A DNA stretch of 64,000 nt, from the NCBI GenBank assembly GCA_035513295.1, contig DATKCH010000095.1, forward strand, positions 12,799-76,798, in the 5' to 3' direction. The translations under genes and the position numbers were made by a program. The notes beneath the pieces were generated by a model. It saw only the letters and a program-made list of their open reading frames with translations. It was not told where the DNA came from and did not search any database. Positions 43,956 through 52,973 of the stretch are shown in pieces; the first letter of the stretch is position 1; every line of letters starts with the position of its first letter. Origin of the DNA: DATHRK01 sp035513295 (GTDB taxonomy: Bacteria; Gemmatimonadota; Gemmatimonadetes; Longimicrobiales; RSA9).

Positions 43956-44345
43956 ATGAACCGAGACACGAGCGGCTGGGACACGGTCGTGAACGTTGGA
44001 GACATCGAACGCCTCGCGTCGCTCGCGGGGGGTGGTTGGCTGGCGCTCACGGGCCTTTTCCGGAGCGGCCTCGTCGGCCTCCTGAAGCTGAGCCTGGGCG
44101 GCTACCTGATGTATCGCGGCACGACCGGATACTGCGCCGTATACGAGGCCGCGGGCCTGGATACCGCCGGCGGGGGCGAGGACTGGGACTGGGACTCGGA
44201 CTGGGACGCCGAGGATGACCTGCCTCCACGGCCCGATCCGGTCGCCGGCCGCATCCGATCGGACGCCGGCGCGCCTCCGACCAACGGCGCCGAAGGCGGC
44301 CCGGCGGCGCCCGCGCGCAGCGGGACGCGCACGGAAGAGGATTGA
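43956..44345 (+). CDS. DUF2892/YgaP-like membrane protein with acidic tail
   Basis: 129-aa protein. Residues 1-65 look like the YgaP/DUF2892 membrane hairpin (NVGDIERLASLAGGGWLAL and GLLKLSLGGYLMYRGTTGYC). The C-terminal half is unusual: an Asp/Trp block (EDWDWDSDWDAEDD) and a Pro/Ala/Gly-rich tail. AAGGAG precedes the ATG. Function unknown. Confidence 0.8.
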   Translation: MNRDTSGWDTVVNVGDIERLASLAGGGWLALTGLFRSGLVGLLKLSLGGYLMYRGTTGYCAVYEAAGLDTAGGGEDWDWDSDWDAEDDLPPRPDPVAGRIRSDAGAPPTNGAEGGPAAPARSGTRTEED

Positions 44346-45316
44346 GCCCGACGTTCGACGCGGACGGGACCGCGCTCCGCCTCGAGAGGGAGTTCGGCCC
44401 GGACCGCGTCGAACGCGCCGTCCCGCTCGCGCCCTTCACCACTTTCCGGATCGGCGGTCCGGCGGACCTGTTCTTCCGGGCCAGGACCCCCGACGAGCTC
44501 GTGCGCGTCACGCAGATCGCGCGCGAGTCGGCGACCCCGCGGTTCCTGCTGGGCCGCGGCGCGAACATCCTGGTAGCGGACGCCGGCTTCCGCGGGCTCG
44601 TCATCCGCAACGAAGTCCGCCACATCGAGTGGATCGACGAGACCGTGGTGCGCGCCGGCTCGGGCGTCGAGACGTACCCGGACCTCATCGACGCGGCGGT
44701 CGCCCGCGGGCTGGGCGGCCTGCACCACTTCGTGGGCATTCCGAGCTCCGTCGGGGGCGCGATGTGGCAGAACCTGCACTTCCTGTCGCCGGCGCCCGAG
44801 CGCGACCGGACGGTATTCCTCGAGGAGATCGTCGAGCGCGGCGATCTCCTGACCGAGGAGGGCGCGCGCACCTCGGTGGGGGTCGAGTACTTCGAGTTCG
44901 GCTACGACGACAGCATCCTGCACCGCAGGGACGACGTGGTGCTGGCCGTCGACTTCCGGCTCGTGCCGCGGCCGGAGGCCGAGCTGCGCAAGGTGATGCG
45001 GGAGAACCTAGCCTGGCGCGATGAGCGCCATCCGGACCTCTGGCTCTACCCGTGCGTCGGCTCGATCTTCCAGAAACTGGAGGGCGTGGGGGCGGGGAGG
45101 CTGATCGATGAGTGCGGCCTCAAGGGTCACGTCCATCCCTCCGGCCGGGCGGCCATCTTCCACCGCCACGCCAACATCATCGTGAACCTGGGCGGCGCCC
45201 GCGCGGCGGACGTGCGCGACCTGATCGAGCTCGCGCGCGCCACGGTGCGCCGCGATCTGGGCCATGATCTCGTCCCCGAGATCGGCCTCATAGGCGACTT
45301 CGGGACCGCCACGTGA
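44342..45316 (+). CDS. murB: MurB-like UDP-N-acetylenolpyruvoylglucosamine reductase
   Basis: 324-aa flavoprotein homologous to MurB: FTTFRIGGPADLFF and FLLGRGANILVADAGFRG bind FAD, GIPSSVGGAMWQN is the FAD loop, GSIFQKLEGVGAGRLIDECGLKG contains the Ser acid, and PEIGLIG the final Glu. Two departures are seen: the usual GAYG after the QN is replaced, and the YRxS motif carrying the catalytic Arg of E. coli MurB reads YDDS. So the enzyme may be altered, or the annotation only family-level. TTG start overlapping the upstream stop. It is not in a mur operon. Confidence 0.75.
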   Translation: MSPTFDADGTALRLEREFGPDRVERAVPLAPFTTFRIGGPADLFFRARTPDELVRVTQIARESATPRFLLGRGANILVADAGFRGLVIRNEVRHIEWIDETVVRAGSGVETYPDLIDAAVARGLGGLHHFVGIPSSVGGAMWQNLHFLSPAPERDRTVFLEEIVERGDLLTEEGARTSVGVEYFEFGYDDSILHRRDDVVLAVDFRLVPRPEAELRKVMRENLAWRDERHPDLWLYPCVGSIFQKLEGVGAGRLIDECGLKGHVHPSGRAAIFHRHANIIVNLGGARAADVRDLIELARATVRRDLGHDLVPEIGLIGDFGTAT

Positions 45317-45358
45317 AGGGGGCGCGTCGGCCAGCGGGGCCATGGCCCCCCGAACATC

Positions 45359-45377
45359 TTCCTGACATTTTCCTGAC
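45359..45377 (+). promoter_or_regulatory. 11-bp-spaced direct repeat upstream of the histidine kinase gene
   Basis: TTCCTGAC occurs at 45359-45366 and again at 45370-45377, start-to-start 11 bp, the spacing typical of OmpR/PhoB-family binding sites. It lies about 130 bp before the kinase gene whose partner is an OmpR-type regulator, so autoregulation is plausible. Confidence 0.4.
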
Positions 45378-45506
45378 GCTGCGACGGCCTGCGAGCGGGC
45401 GACCACGGGTAGGATGGTGGGCCGCCCGGATCGACCGGTCCGCGCGCCGTGCGCGGGGTTCGTCCCGGACCGCCCCGCGCGCGCTCCCTGCGAATAGGCA
45501 GCCAGG

Positions 45507-47324
45507 ATGAAGTACCTCCGCCGACACGGAACACACCGGTCGCGGTCCGCGTTCGTCGCCGGCCTGCTGGTGGTGACGCTCGTGCTGGCCGGGGTCCTCG
45601 CGCATCAGGCGCAGGACTCGGCGCGGTCCCACCGCGCGGCGGCGGAAAGCGCCCTGCGGGACTTCGCCGCGTTCGCGGGCGGGGAGTTCGGTCACCGCGT
45701 GGAGAAGACCCTCGACGAGCACCTCGTCCGGCCGGCGCTGTGGATCGTCCTGGGCGCCGACGACACGCTCGGCTACCCGGCGACGCAGCTGCTGCGCAAG
45801 GGCCTGGACAACGCGCGCTATCAGCGCCTGCCCGTCCGAACCGAGTTCTCCTACTCGCTCCTCAGCGGAGACCTCACCGCCGTGGGCGCGCCGATTTCCG
45901 CGGAGGTGCGGGCCTGGATCGCGGACTCGCTGGCGGTGACCGGTCTGGGACGGGAGTGTCCGTGCTGGGAGTACGACGTGTCGTTCCCGCGCGTCGAGGG
46001 GCCGGCCGTCATGATCGTGCACGCGCTCAAGGGCGCCCGCCCGGAGCGCCCCGACGCCGCGTTCGGCCTCATCGCGGACGCGCAGGCGCTCCGCGGGATG
46101 CTCGCCGCGGACTTCTACGGCGCATCCCTCCTGCCGGCGTCGCTGACCGGCGACGTCCCCAACGACTCGCTGCTCGCAGTACGGGTGACGGCGCCGGACG
46201 GCCGGGTGCTGTTCGCCTCGGAACGCACGATCGACGCGTCGCTCGGCGTGGTCGATACCCTCCGGGGATCGTACCGCGGCCTGGTCGTCGAGACTTCGAT
46301 GCGGCCGGAGGCGGCCGAGGCTCTCGTGATCGGGGGCCTTCCGCGCTCCCGGCTTCCGCTGTTGCTCGTGCTACTGGCGGTCACGTCCGCGCTGATCGCG
46401 GCCGCGATCCTGCAACTCCGGCGCGAGTACGAGCTCGCGCGCCTGCGCTCGGAATTCGTCTCGAGCGTCTCGCACGAACTGCGCACGCCTCTCGCACAGA
46501 TCCGGATGTTCGGAGAGACGTTGCTCCTGGGGCGCGTGCGCTCCGAACACGAGCGGATCCGGTCGCTGGAGATCATCGACCAGGAGTCGCGGCGGCTCAC
46601 CTACCTGGTGGAGAACGTCCTCCAGTTCTCGCGCTCCGAGCGTCAGGTCCTGCGCGTCGAACCCTCCACGATCGCGCTCGGGCCGCTGGTCCGGGCGACC
46701 GCGGAGACCTTCGCGCCGCTCGCGGAGTCGGCCGGGACGAAGCTGGCCGTGCGCGCCGATGACCACCTGGTGGTCGAAGCGGACGCCCAGGCGCTGCGCC
46801 AGGTGCTGCTCAATTTGCTGGACAACGCGGTCAAATACGGCGGTCCCGGCCAGACGATCACCGTCGGCTGCGTGAAACAGGGAGACGCGGCGCACGTATG
46901 GGTGGATGACGAGGGGGCCGGCGTGGCGCCCGCGGATCGCGAGCGCGTCTGGGACGCGTTCTGGCGCACCGAGAACGCCTCGGATTCGGGCGTGGCCGGC
47001 GCGGGCATCGGGCTCTCGGTGGTGAGCGACATCGCAACCCTCCACGGCGGCGACGCGTGGGTGGAGGGATCGCCCTCCGGAGGCGCCCGCTTCGTCGTCG
47101 CGCTGCCCGGAGCGCGCCGCTTCGACCGGGCCCTCGAGGAGATCGACGTCGCGGCCCTGCCGGAGGTTTCGGCTGGCGGACGCGGGGCGGCCACCGACGA
47201 ACCCCCCGGCGCGGCCATGCAACCGCCCGCCACGGCGGCGGCGTCCAAGGAACAAGGGGACGGCACCGGAGAGGAACGCGACCTCGCCGGTCCGACCCGA
47301 CGACCGGCCGGATTGCCGTCCTAG
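45507..47324 (+). CDS. Sensor histidine kinase
   Basis: 605-aa membrane sensor. Transmembrane helix at ~15-35, a large periplasmic sensor region to ~280 with a CPCW cysteine pair, a second helix ~283-305, HisKA with phospho-acceptor His323 (SVSHELRTPLAQ), HATPase with NLLDNAVKYG, DDEGAGVAP and GAGIGLSVV. There is no clear HAMP domain. A ~60-residue acidic/Pro-rich tail follows the catalytic domain. Followed 25 bp later by its response regulator. Signal unknown. Confidence 0.92.
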   Translation: MKYLRRHGTHRSRSAFVAGLLVVTLVLAGVLAHQAQDSARSHRAAAESALRDFAAFAGGEFGHRVEKTLDEHLVRPALWIVLGADDTLGYPATQLLRKGLDNARYQRLPVRTEFSYSLLSGDLTAVGAPISAEVRAWIADSLAVTGLGRECPCWEYDVSFPRVEGPAVMIVHALKGARPERPDAAFGLIADAQALRGMLAADFYGASLLPASLTGDVPNDSLLAVRVTAPDGRVLFASERTIDASLGVVDTLRGSYRGLVVETSMRPEAAEALVIGGLPRSRLPLLLVLLAVTSALIAAAILQLRREYELARLRSEFVSSVSHELRTPLAQIRMFGETLLLGRVRSEHERIRSLEIIDQESRRLTYLVENVLQFSRSERQVLRVEPSTIALGPLVRATAETFAPLAESAGTKLAVRADDHLVVEADAQALRQVLLNLLDNAVKYGGPGQTITVGCVKQGDAAHVWVDDEGAGVAPADRERVWDAFWRTENASDSGVAGAGIGLSVVSDIATLHGGDAWVEGSPSGGARFVVALPGARRFDRALEEIDVAALPEVSAGGRGAATDEPPGAAMQPPATAAASKEQGDGTGEERDLAGPTRRPAGLPS

Positions 47325-47349
47325 GCGACCGGCCGATAAGGGGATCGAG

Positions 47350-48039
47350 ATGAGTGAGATTCTGCTGGTCGAGGACAATCCGGACCTGGCTTACGGTCTC
47401 CGGAACAACCTCGAGATCGAGGGCTACGACGTGACGGTGGCGGCGGACGGGGAAGTGGGGCTCCAGCGGGCGCTCGAACTCGACCCTTCCCTCGTCATCC
47501 TCGACCTCATGCTCCCCAAGCTGGACGGCTACAGGGTGCTCAGGGCGATCCGTGAGGCGGGGTCTCAGGTACCCGTGTTGATCCTCACCGCGAAGGGCGA
47601 GGAGGCCGACAAGGTCCTCGGCTTCCGGATGGGGGCGGACGACTACGTGACCAAGCCGTTCGGCGTCCTGGAGCTCCTGGCGCGCGTGCGGGCGGTGCTC
47701 CGCCGGACGCGCAACGGCAACGGCATGGGGTACCCGGCCGACGGCGACCGTTTCGGCGACGTGGACGTGGACACGCGCGCGCGCACGGTCCTCAAGGCCG
47801 GCGAGTCCGTGTCGCTCACCCCGAAGGAGTTCGACCTGCTGGTGGCACTGCTGCGGCGCCAGGGCGCGGTGGCTTCCAGGCTCGAGCTCATGAAGGAGGT
47901 GTGGGGGCACCGCGCCGCCGTCGTGAGCCGCACGGTGGATACGCACGTGGCCGAGCTGAGGCGCAAGCTGGAGGACGACGCCTCCAAGCCGCGCCACATC
48001 CTGACGGTCTGGAAGGCGGGTTACAGGCTGGAGCGATAG
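47350..48039 (+). CDS. OmpR/PhoB-family response regulator
   Basis: 229-aa regulator: receiver domain with phosphorylated Asp52 (VILDLMLPK), Thr/Ala switch and KPFG, then a winged-helix DNA-binding domain (LTPKEFDLLVALLRRQGAV, VDTHVAELRRKLEDD, GYRLER). Pairs with the kinase just upstream. A direct-repeat box before the kinase gene is a candidate target. Confidence 0.94.
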   Translation: MSEILLVEDNPDLAYGLRNNLEIEGYDVTVAADGEVGLQRALELDPSLVILDLMLPKLDGYRVLRAIREAGSQVPVLILTAKGEEADKVLGFRMGADDYVTKPFGVLELLARVRAVLRRTRNGNGMGYPADGDRFGDVDVDTRARTVLKAGESVSLTPKEFDLLVALLRRQGAVASRLELMKEVWGHRAAVVSRTVDTHVAELRRKLEDDASKPRHILTVWKAGYRLER

Positions 48040-48124
48040 CGCTTCAGCTCGCGCGCCCCGCGGCGTCGCGCGAAGGCAACGCGCGCCGCCGCTCGCGGCC
48101 GCGCTCCCCTTGTCCAGCGAGCTG

Positions 48125-48772
48125 CTAGAGGGCTTCCAGCAGGATCGCGCCGTCCACGCGGCCGTCGCCGTCGGCGTCCGTCAGCTCCGCGACCGGCACG
48201 CCGTCGGACTGCACCTGGAGCACCGACCCGCCACCCTGCACGGGGATCCAGCGGCCCACGAGGGCGTCACCCAGTCCCAGGTAGCGCGACCGTTGGTCCA
48301 CACGGCCCAGCACTACATCGCCCAAAATCTCCGCCAGACTCCGTCGGTCCAGGGCTCCGCTTTCGGTCCCGCGCCGACCCAGGATGACGTCCGGCCACGA
48401 GGCGCGCTGCCAGAGCCGTCCGTCGTCGTCCCAGCCCTTGTCCCGGCACCAGTCCAGCCCGTGGACCGGGTGTCCCCTGCCGTCCCGGCAGAAGGGCGGG
48501 CCCTTGCCTCGGCGCTCGTTCCGGCCGGGCGCTCCGCCCGCCCTGCCGGTGCCGTCCCGCCGGCCACCGCGTTGCGCCGCATCCCCCGGCTCGACGCCGC
48601 GCCGCAGGCGCAGGTCGCCCCCGGCGGTCTTCAGCGGAGCTCCATCCAGGACCGCGGGCAGCGCCCAGTTCCACCAGCCGTCGTCGGCGCCGCCCTGCGC
48701 GGACACGGGCATCGCGGTGAGCCCGGCCAGCCCCGCCGCCAGGAGCGCGGCGGCCGCACACGTACCCCTCAT
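48125..48772 (-). CDS. Secreted protein of unknown function with EF-hand-like C-terminus
   Basis: 215-aa protein: signal peptide (MRGTCAAAALLAAGLAGLTAMPVSAQ), a hydrophilic Arg/Gly-rich middle with two Cys (FCRDGRGHPVHGLDWC), and a C-terminal TDADGDGRVDGAILL that looks like a calcium-binding dockerin/EF-hand loop. No family recognised. GGGAGG lies 6 nt before the ATG at 48772. Confidence 0.7.
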   Translation of the reverse strand: MRGTCAAAALLAAGLAGLTAMPVSAQGGADDGWWNWALPAVLDGAPLKTAGGDLRLRRGVEPGDAAQRGGRRDGTGRAGGAPGRNERRGKGPPFCRDGRGHPVHGLDWCRDKGWDDDGRLWQRASWPDVILGRRGTESGALDRRSLAEILGDVVLGRVDQRSRYLGLGDALVGRWIPVQGGGSVLQVQSDGVPVAELTDADGDGRVDGAILLEAL

Positions 48773-48833
48773 AGCACGCCTCCCCGAAAAGGTCCCCATC
48801 CCGTGGAGATGGACGCCGGAACGGGCGCAACCG

Positions 48834-49505
48834 TCACCGTTGCGGCAGCCCGCGCCGGAGAGTCCACGCGAGCGCGGCGCCGGCGATTCCGATCCAGAGA
48901 AGACCCCACGCCAGGGTGGGGATTCCGGTCAGGTCGGCGAGCATCGCGGCGTCCGAGTCGAGGTGCGGGCGGCTCAGCACGTCGCTGCGGATGTCCAGCA
49001 GCGCGTAGAGCGCGCTGGTCAGACCCAGGAACGTCAGCACGAGGGTCCGCCCGCCGTGCCCGAGGCGCGCGGCCGCGAGGAGCAGCCCGGCCCCCGCGGC
49101 GCCGGCCACCGCGAGGGAGAACAACGACCTGACGTAGAGCGCGGCGATGGCCAGGACGAGGCCGCCGAGAAACCAGAGCGCCCAGGCGCTCACGCGCTCG
49201 CCGCGCCGCGGCGCCTCGATCATCGCGACGCCGAACGCCAGACTCCCCAGGTACCCGGCCGAAAGGGTGACGAGCGCGTTCCCACCCATGCAGTAGCACA
49301 CGCCCCCCTGATCCGGCGTGATGGCGATCCGGTCGATGGACCCGCCGGTCGCGATCGCCGCCAGGCCGTGCCCGATCTCGTGCAGGAGTACGACGAAGAG
49401 CTTGAGCGGATAGATCACCGGCGTCGGCCACAGCAACCAGATCGCCAGGAAATACGCCGAGAAGGCGGCGAGGAACTCGAGGCGTCGTCTGGTCTTCTTG
49501 CGCAT
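48834..49505 (-). CDS. M50B-like membrane metalloprotease
   Basis: 223-aa protein with about six transmembrane helices. The metal site LLHEIGHGLAAIATGG (HExxH) lies in the second helix, as in the M50B family, with an NxxPG-like partner less clear. Start at ATG 49505, where the positively charged MRKKTRRR begins. Members of the family are poorly characterised; some process membrane proteins. Site-2-protease activity is inferred. Confidence 0.8.
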   Translation of the reverse strand: MRKKTRRRLEFLAAFSAYFLAIWLLWPTPVIYPLKLFVVLLHEIGHGLAAIATGGSIDRIAITPDQGGVCYCMGGNALVTLSAGYLGSLAFGVAMIEAPRRGERVSAWALWFLGGLVLAIAALYVRSLFSLAVAGAAGAGLLLAAARLGHGGRTLVLTFLGLTSALYALLDIRSDVLSRPHLDSDAAMLADLTGIPTLAWGLLWIGIAGAALAWTLRRGLPQR

Positions 49506-49607
49506 GGCGGAGGATACGATCGGGTTCGCGACGCGGTTTCGCGACCCTTGTATCCGGTTCGCGTGTAGCAGAGATTGAGAGCACTCCCCTGCTCGCAACC
49601 GGATTCA

Positions 49608-51077
49608 ATGATGCGCATCGCCGCAATCGGCACGGCCCTGGCGGCCACGGCCCTCGCCGTGTCCGTGCTCGCCGTTCCCGTGGACGCCCAGGTACCGGAT
49701 GTGACCCGCGCTCCGGGCGAGCTCCCGCAGGGGGAGGTACACATCGCGTCGGCGCCGGGCGGTTCCGGCTTCATCTCCGAGCAGCTCCGGTTCGGCCGCG
49801 TGCGGTCGGCGATGAACACCGAGCGCGTAGGCCTCGAGGACGCGTTCCGGGAGCTGGGCCTGGAGTTTCCTCCGCAGGGCGTCTACGTGCGCGTGTTCAA
49901 GGCCGAACGCGAGGTGGAGGTGTGGGTCCGCGGTCGCGGTTCGGAGCGCTACGTCCGGCTGCGCCGCTACCCGATCTGCCAGGTGTCCGGGGCGCTCGGT
50001 CCGAAGCGTGGCGAGGGGGACCGGCAGATGCCCGAGGGCTTCTACCAGATCGAGTCGTTCAACCCACAGAGCGACTACCACCTGTCACTGCGGGTGAACT
50101 ATCCCAACTCCTCCGACCGGCTCCTGGGACGGAGCTCGCGTCTGGGCGGCGACATCTACCTGCACGGCGGCTGTTCGACGGTCGGGTGCGTGCCCGTCAC
50201 CGACGAGCACATCCGCGAGCTGTACTGGCTGTCGGTGGAAGCGCGCTCGGCGGGTCTGCGGCGCATCCCGGTGCACATATTCCCGACGCGCATGGACCCG
50301 ATCGGGATGGCGTGGCTCGAGCCGTTCGGCGCGACGCGCGCCGACCTCGGACCCTTCTGGGAGGAGCTTCGCGCCGGCTACGAGTTCTTCGAGCGGCACC
50401 GCCGTGTCCCGGGCGTGATCGTCGAGGCCGACGGCCGGTATTCGATCGTGGACGCGGGGTCGCCCGAGGGGTTCTCTCGGACCGTGCGCCCCGCCCGCCG
50501 GACGCGCGCGTTGCTCGGCGCCCCGGCCGACGCGGGATCGGCTCCGCTGGCGGAGGGCGGGCCCGCGATCGCGGCGACGGCCCTGGCGGTTCCCGAGCTC
50601 ACCGGATGGCGCGTTGCGGAGGGGCCCGGCCCGGCTCTCCTGGGCGCCCCCGCCGAGACGAGGTCCGGCCTCGCGGGACAGGCGCTGGGTGAGGAAGTGG
50701 ATGCGCCGCGACCCGCGGCGGCCGGTGGCCGAACGCCGCGGGTCGCTCGGCGGGCGGAGGCGCAGGGTCCCAGGCTCCTCGGTGACGCGCTGGCCGGCGA
50801 AGGCGACGCCTCGCCGGAAGCCATCGAGGACGGCGATCCCGGCCTCCGTACCACCTCCGAGGCGGGCGAATGGCTGACCGAAGAGGATCTCGGGGACCCG
50901 AGACCGGCGCTGCTGGGCAACCCCCTGGTCATCGGCCGGGAACTGCCGGGGCGCCCCGCCCCTCCGGGGGCTTCGCCGATCACGCTCCCGGGATTCGAGG
51001 TGCGTGAAGCGGACGCGATCCCGGGAAGGATGCCCTACCGACCGCCCAGGCTGCGGATCGTCCGACCGACGCTCTGA
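49608..51077 (+). CDS. L,D-transpeptidase (YkuD) family protein with repetitive tail
   Basis: About 489 aa: signal peptide (IGTALAATALAVSVLAVPVDAQ), YkuD catalytic domain at ~80-270 with YLHGGCSTVGCVPV (His186 and likely catalytic Cys194), and a ~220-residue Ala/Gly/Pro/Arg-rich tail with four spaced LLG modules (RALLGAP, PALLGAP, PRLLGD, PALLGNP). It probably cross-links peptidoglycan or attaches proteins to it. Start ATG 49608 (or 49611). Confidence 0.88.
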   Translation: MMRIAAIGTALAATALAVSVLAVPVDAQVPDVTRAPGELPQGEVHIASAPGGSGFISEQLRFGRVRSAMNTERVGLEDAFRELGLEFPPQGVYVRVFKAEREVEVWVRGRGSERYVRLRRYPICQVSGALGPKRGEGDRQMPEGFYQIESFNPQSDYHLSLRVNYPNSSDRLLGRSSRLGGDIYLHGGCSTVGCVPVTDEHIRELYWLSVEARSAGLRRIPVHIFPTRMDPIGMAWLEPFGATRADLGPFWEELRAGYEFFERHRRVPGVIVEADGRYSIVDAGSPEGFSRTVRPARRTRALLGAPADAGSAPLAEGGPAIAATALAVPELTGWRVAEGPGPALLGAPAETRSGLAGQALGEEVDAPRPAAAGGRTPRVARRAEAQGPRLLGDALAGEGDASPEAIEDGDPGLRTTSEAGEWLTEEDLGDPRPALLGNPLVIGRELPGRPAPPGASPITLPGFEVREADAIPGRMPYRPPRLRIVRPTL

Positions 51078-51098
51078 AGTGACCGAAGGAACGGCGCC

Positions 51099-51836
51099 CT
51101 AGCTGGCCGCCGCCGAAAGCCCGCCGAACCTGCGGTCGCGGTCGGCGAACGCCTCGAGGGCCTCGCGCAGGTCGTCCTCGCCGAAGTCCGGCCAGTTCCG
51201 ATCCGAAAAAAGCAGCTCGGCGTAGGCGGCTTCCCACAGCAGGAAGTCGCTCAGGCGCTGCTCCCCGCTCGTTCTGATGAGCAGGTCGACGTCGGGGGTC
51301 GGGCGATCCCAGTGGCTGACATCCCCCAGCAGGCGCGCGAACTCGTGCTCGGCGTCGGCGCCCGAGCGCATCTCGCGCATGCGCTGCGCGGCCGCGACGA
51401 TCGCCTGTCGGGCGGAATAGTCGATCGCCACGCGGAGCTCCAGCCTCGCGCCGCCGGCGGTGACCTCCTCCGCCCGCTCGATCGCGCGCCGCAGCGCGGC
51501 GGTCAGCCGGTCCCGCCGGCCGATCACGCGCAGCCGCACGCCGTTCTCCCGCAGCTCATCGGCCTCCCGCCGGAGGTACTGGTGGAACAACCGGAAGAGG
51601 GCCGCGACCTCGGTCTTCGGCCGTTTCCAGTTGTCGGCCGAGAACGCGTACAGCGTGAGCGTGCGCACGCCCAACCCGGGCGCGGCGCGGACGCAGCGCC
51701 GGACCGCTTCCGCGCCCGCGCGGTGGCCGGCGATGCGGGGCAGGCCACGCGCGGCGGCCCAGCGACCGTTGCCGTCCATGATCACGGCGACGTGCACGCC
51801 GCCCGGAGACGAACGTTTCGGGGATCCTTGGCTCAT
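51099..51836 (-). CDS. uppS: Isoprenyl transferase (undecaprenyl diphosphate synthase type)
   Basis: 245-aa cis-prenyltransferase: VAVIMDGNGRWAAARGLPRIAGHRAGAEAV (catalytic Asp), LTLYAFSADNWKRP, and the C-terminal LLIRTSGEQRLSDFLLWEAAYAELLF. It makes the lipid carrier for peptidoglycan and O-antigen. No cdsA/rseP operon follows. Confidence 0.95.
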   Translation of the reverse strand: MSQGSPKRSSPGGVHVAVIMDGNGRWAAARGLPRIAGHRAGAEAVRRCVRAAPGLGVRTLTLYAFSADNWKRPKTEVAALFRLFHQYLRREADELRENGVRLRVIGRRDRLTAALRRAIERAEEVTAGGARLELRVAIDYSARQAIVAAAQRMREMRSGADAEHEFARLLGDVSHWDRPTPDVDLLIRTSGEQRLSDFLLWEAAYAELLFSDRNWPDFGEDDLREALEAFADRDRRFGGLSAAAS

Positions 51837-51870
51837 CGAAATCTGGTCGTGGTCTGTCCGGGGAGCGCCA

Positions 51871-52269
51871 TCAGCTGCGCACCGCGTGGATCAACGCTTC
51901 CATGTGGTCGAGGTAGCGTTTCAGCGCCTGTCGCCCGCGTTCCGCGAGGCGGTATTCCGTCCTGGGCAGCCGGCCGTCGAACGACTTCTTGCAGACGACG
52001 TACCCGGCCTCCTCGAGGCGGCGCGCGTGCACGCTCAGGTTGCCGTCGGTCGTGCCGAGGAGGTCCTTCAGTTCGTTGAAAGTCAGCGACGAATTGACCG
52101 CCAGCGCGCTCACGATCCCCAGCCGGACCCGCGCGTGGATGAGCTGGTCGATCGCCGTGGGGTCCACCGGACCGACGTCTCCGGCGACTTCCCGCAGGCC
52201 TTCGGTTCCGGAGGGCACATCGCCGCTGCTCCGGGCCGCGCTGTTCCTAGCCACCGTAGCGCCGCGCAA
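51871..52269 (-). CDS. Winged-helix transcriptional regulator
   Basis: About 132-aa (or 127-aa from GTG 52254) DNA-binding protein: VRLGIVSALAVNSSLTFNELKDLLGTTDGNLSVHARRLEEAGYV... is a wHTH of the MarR/ArsR-like type (HTH_27) followed by KSFDGRLPRTEYRLAERGRQAL. Its start overlaps the end of the upstream membrane protein gene, so the two are co-expressed; it probably regulates that operon. Confidence 0.85.
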   Translation of the reverse strand: MRGATVARNSAARSSGDVPSGTEGLREVAGDVGPVDPTAIDQLIHARVRLGIVSALAVNSSLTFNELKDLLGTTDGNLSVHARRLEEAGYVVCKKSFDGRLPRTEYRLAERGRQALKRYLDHMEALIHAVRS

Positions 52270-52864
52270 TGATCAATCCGAACACGAGATGGAGCCCGCC
52301 GAAGCCGACCACCATCAGGGCGTTGCCGTACTCGGGGGGAAGCGCCAGGGCGAGCGCGCCGAGGAGGACGAAGAACACCCCCATCACCGGCACGATGCGC
52401 ACGGAGAACGTCCCCCCCGCGATCACGCCCGTGCCGTAGAGCGCGAGCCAGAGTCCCGGCAGCAGGTCCGGTTGGCCCCTGCGCAGCAACACCGCCGTCA
52501 GGAGCGCCGCGACCAGGACCGGGGGGGCGAAGCTCAGCGCCAGCTTGCGGCCGGGTCCGCTCAGGACGGGCAGGCCGACTCGCCGCGCCTTTCGTGCGAC
52601 GGTGACGACCGCGATCGTGGACGCGAGCACTGCGGCCACCGACCAGGTGAGCGTCCAGCCCACGTCCCCGCGGCCGGCCGCGAGCAATCCCGCGAGGATC
52701 CCGACCGTTCCGATGGCCACGAAGCCCCAGCCCGGGACGGCGGTGAACGCGCCGGCGCGTTCGATCGTCTCGCGGATGTAGCGCAGGTTGTCGATGGCCC
52801 GGTCGTGCAGCGCCACCGAATCGGACTCGCGCTTCTCGCGCTTCAGGGGGTGTACCGTCGCCAT
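52247..52864 (-). CDS. Six-helix membrane protein paired with the wHTH regulator
   Basis: 205-aa protein with six hydrophobic helices (AVPGWGFVAIGTVGILAGLLA, ... GNALMVVGFGGLHLVFGLIIA) after an N-terminal charged segment containing IDNLRYIRETIERAGAFTAVPGWG, a pattern I have seen beside such regulators. It overlaps the wHTH gene. Function unknown. Confidence 0.8.
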   Translation of the reverse strand: MATVHPLKREKRESDSVALHDRAIDNLRYIRETIERAGAFTAVPGWGFVAIGTVGILAGLLAAGRGDVGWTLTWSVAAVLASTIAVVTVARKARRVGLPVLSGPGRKLALSFAPPVLVAALLTAVLLRRGQPDLLPGLWLALYGTGVIAGGTFSVRIVPVMGVFFVLLGALALALPPEYGNALMVVGFGGLHLVFGLIIARRYGG

Positions 52865-52973
52865 GCGGGAAGGCTAGCGCCGGAGTCGACCGCGGTCAAG
52901 CACTTTGGACGACAAAGTAACCGCCGCGACGAACGGGGGGAAAGGACGGCCCGGCGGACGCGGCGGCGCGAAT

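Noticed and set aside
45449..46762. Second plus-strand frame overlapping the histidine kinase
   Set aside because: Arg/Gly/Pro-rich alternative frame of a gene with clear HisKA and HATPase motifs.
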